Shown here one piece after another: positions 62,033 to 64,000 of a stretch of 64,000 nucleotides of DNA (position 1 is the first letter of the stretch; every line of letters starts with the position of its first letter). Origin of the DNA: Denticeps clupeoides (Eukaryota > Chordata > Actinopteri > Clupeiformes > Denticipitidae); the NCBI RefSeq assembly GCF_900700375.1, contig NC_041710.1, positions 23,151,557 through 23,215,556 of the forward strand. The letters run 5' to 3'. The translations under genes and the position numbers were made by a program. The notes below the pieces were generated by a model, which worked only from the letters and a program-made list of their open reading frames with translations, did not search any database and had not been told where the DNA came from.

Positions 62033-64000
62033 ATGAGGAACTTCAAAGTTTCTCTTCTATGGGGATGGCTGCTCTTTCTGCTTACGGCCCTGGCTTTTAA
62101 ACCGTTGTTCTCCCCCGGCTCTCTTACCCACCGCGAAATCACCCAGATAGCACTTCTCCGCAAGACCGCTGCAGTATGCCGCGCCATGGCCATTGCCAGA
62201 GGGGAGGACTTCAGCTTGCCTGTAAGCACTGCTTATTGTTCCGACCAATTAAAATGTCAGGGCATGATTTATACGGTTTATCATTCTGATAATCATTGCA
62301 CAATGACTAAATATTATTACAGACATGTTCATGCATTGAAAATGCCTCGATTGCTTTATGTGACAAGTTGGAGCTCCCACTGGAGTAGAACGTAGCATGA
62401 TCCAGTTTTATAAATTTTATTTGACGTACAATGGACTTGTCTTGAGGTAATTTGATAGGAGTGCATGGCCATTTCTTTGCAACATTTGAATGGTTGCAAA
62501 ATGTTTGCATTGGTGGATGCAGATTAATAAGCACTCTTATTACTCACATTCCAAACACTAACAATTATGGTCAGGCTAAAATGTGGAGAACATCCAAATC
62601 CAGATGATGCAGGTAAGATACGTGTTTTGGTTTGGGGATATATATTCTTATATCTTCTCAGCTTACCTACATCTGTGTTTCAGACTGATGACAGCCTGAA
62701 TGAATTCATGGTGCAGAAGGCCTGCACAGGGAAGTCATCCATCATTTTGGGAATGGTCTTCAAGGCAGCTGTGGTCAAAATGTATCTGAGCAATGCTATA
62801 GTCGACAGCGTGTTTGCCATGAGTCACAGACATCATTTTGATGCCGAGTCCTTCATAGAAGCTCGGAAACTTGTGGTCCAGGGTATGGCCACCGTCAAGG
62901 CCAGTGTGAAGCAAAACTTCATTGGTTCAGCTAGAATCCGTTTGGGCCTATCCAGTCATACACTGCAGGTTTGTGTGTGTGCAAGCAAGTTGTCAGATTT
63001 GTCTTTTATAAATACATAAAGATAATTAGTAAAATATCAATTAAGTCTACCTTGAGATGAACAGGCACTTTGTCTTGTTACAAAAACAGAGCTCAGTTGG
63101 TTCCATGGGATTCTGTGACATTTAGCCAGATTACCATATATGTATAATGATGTATAAACGTCCACCTAAATGGATTAGGTGTCACTCAATTAGGTGTTAC
63201 AGTCTATAAATCATTATTTTGTATTTATGTGTTGTAATCTTCCTTAGTCTCTCTTGTTTTTCATTATTCGCTCTAGGATTTCTACAGCCACAGCAACTGG
63301 ATCGAGATGGGGAACACTGAGCCATTCTCCATTTTGATGAGTGAAGACGTACCTTTCAAGAACCTGGCAGGTAACTTTATAACAATAGGAGGAAGGAAAA
63401 AGATTATCACCTATGCACATGCAGACCATTTACAGTAGACCTGAATAATAAAAATGTGCCCTCAGTGTAATTACACACCCACACTTCAGTGCACACACCC
63501 CTGTGCAAACACACTGTTCTTTTTTCCAGCTCCAACAAGAGCCACTTGCAGGAACTGTGTGGGTGGAGACTGCCGTGATAACATTCTGCCTGATATCATT
63601 GAGGAGAAAATACTGACATCAGGCTACTTCAGCCTGTATTCATCAGTCAAACCTGCAGGTCAGTACATGATCGATAAAACCATGTCTGTAAAATAATAAA
63701 TAAATAAATAAAAACCATGGACAAAAATAGACAACCTTTCAAGGAAATCACAGATATTTACACCATGTTAATCCCACGCCACACACATTCACATGAAAAT
63801 GATTTGGTCATATGTTTCTCCACTGCTTCCCCATATCACCAGGTAAGTGCAGTCATGGCGGCTTCTTTGACCAGACAAGTCGACGGAACCCTATTGGTGG
63901 TATAAACAAAGATGACAAATCTTCTAGTCATGGCTACCTGCACTTTAGAGCAGCCCATGTGGCCATCAACGCCACCCTGCAACTACTGGAGGACATCAGA
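62033..64000 (+). CDS. vwa7: von Willebrand factor A domain-containing protein 7 homologue (5' part)
   Basis: Probably a secreted protein; molecular role poorly known. Exons: 62033-62221, 62684-62968, 63277-63370, 63530-63658, 63843-64000 (cut by the window end, at a codon boundary), phases consistent. The N-terminus ([20 protein letters not shown]) is a signal peptide, followed by [59 protein letters not shown] and [10 protein letters not shown], which match the VWA7 N-terminal zinc-dependent-phospholipase-like region. The vWA domain would follow beyond the window. An ORF at 62567 that runs into exon 2 through its acceptor is not used. In human VWA7 is in the MHC class III region (6p21), not next to DOK1. 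Confidence 0.88.

Noticed and set aside
62567-62612. Small extra vwa7 exon between exons 1 and 2
   Set aside because: It has splice-like ends, but direct joining of 62221 to 62684 keeps phase 0 and family sequence, whereas inclusion breaks the frame or adds unmatched residues.

Overview
The window looks like chromosomal DNA of a teleost fish. Genes are split into many short exons with canonical splice sites, promoters sit in CpG-rich islands, long CA/TG and TA microsatellites are common, and introns carry fish-type tRNA-derived SINEs and Tc1/mariner remnants. The species cannot be fixed from sequence alone; an otocephalan (clupeiform-like) fish is a guess based only on SINE flavour. All gene identities come from reading the exons against remembered vertebrate families, and exon chains were checked by hand for splice dinucleotides and reading phase.

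Layout: (1) 590-676, minus: a CpG-island first coding exon of an unrecognised gene running off the left edge. (2) 1556-4973, minus: ptgr1, 9 exons, 329 aa. (3) 5089-5361, minus: a 90-codon ORF of unknown meaning. (4) 7550-12378, minus: faah2, 11 exons, 535 aa, with a Tc1 remnant in intron 2. (5) 12.7-15.7 kb: repeats, including a Tc1 element carrying a SINE. (6) 15.7-24.3 kb, plus: tesk1, 10 coding exons, with a likely 3'UTR to about 27.1 kb. (7) 27.1-29.8 kb: intergenic. (8) 29823-31479, minus: adissp (C20orf27) homologue, 184 aa, probable CpG promoter near 32.7 kb. (9) 33728-37764, minus: a RING/B-box/coiled-coil/PRY-SPRY TRIM gene, 567 aa. (10) 38-43.5 kb: gene-poor. (11) 43.56-51.2 kb, plus: znf638, a matrin-type zinc finger and RRM nuclear protein. 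(12) 52261-54580, plus: paip2b. (13) 56896-60339, plus: dok1. (14) 62033-64000, plus: vwa7 homologue, cut by the right edge.

The genes do not form a pathway. The znf638-paip2b-dok1 block matches the grouping of the human orthologues on 2p13, which supports the identifications, while vwa7 (human 6p21), tesk1 (9p13), ptgr1 (9q31), faah2 (X) and adissp (20p) are separated in human. I found no convincing new multi-gene system. The most notable signals are two GC-AG introns in neighbouring genes, a 72-bp TG tract forming the 3' splice-site region of tesk1 exon 2, nested transposons, a SINE immediately upstream of a znf638 acceptor, a dense YxxP array in the Dok1 tail, and near-consensus ZNF143 and CTCF motifs.
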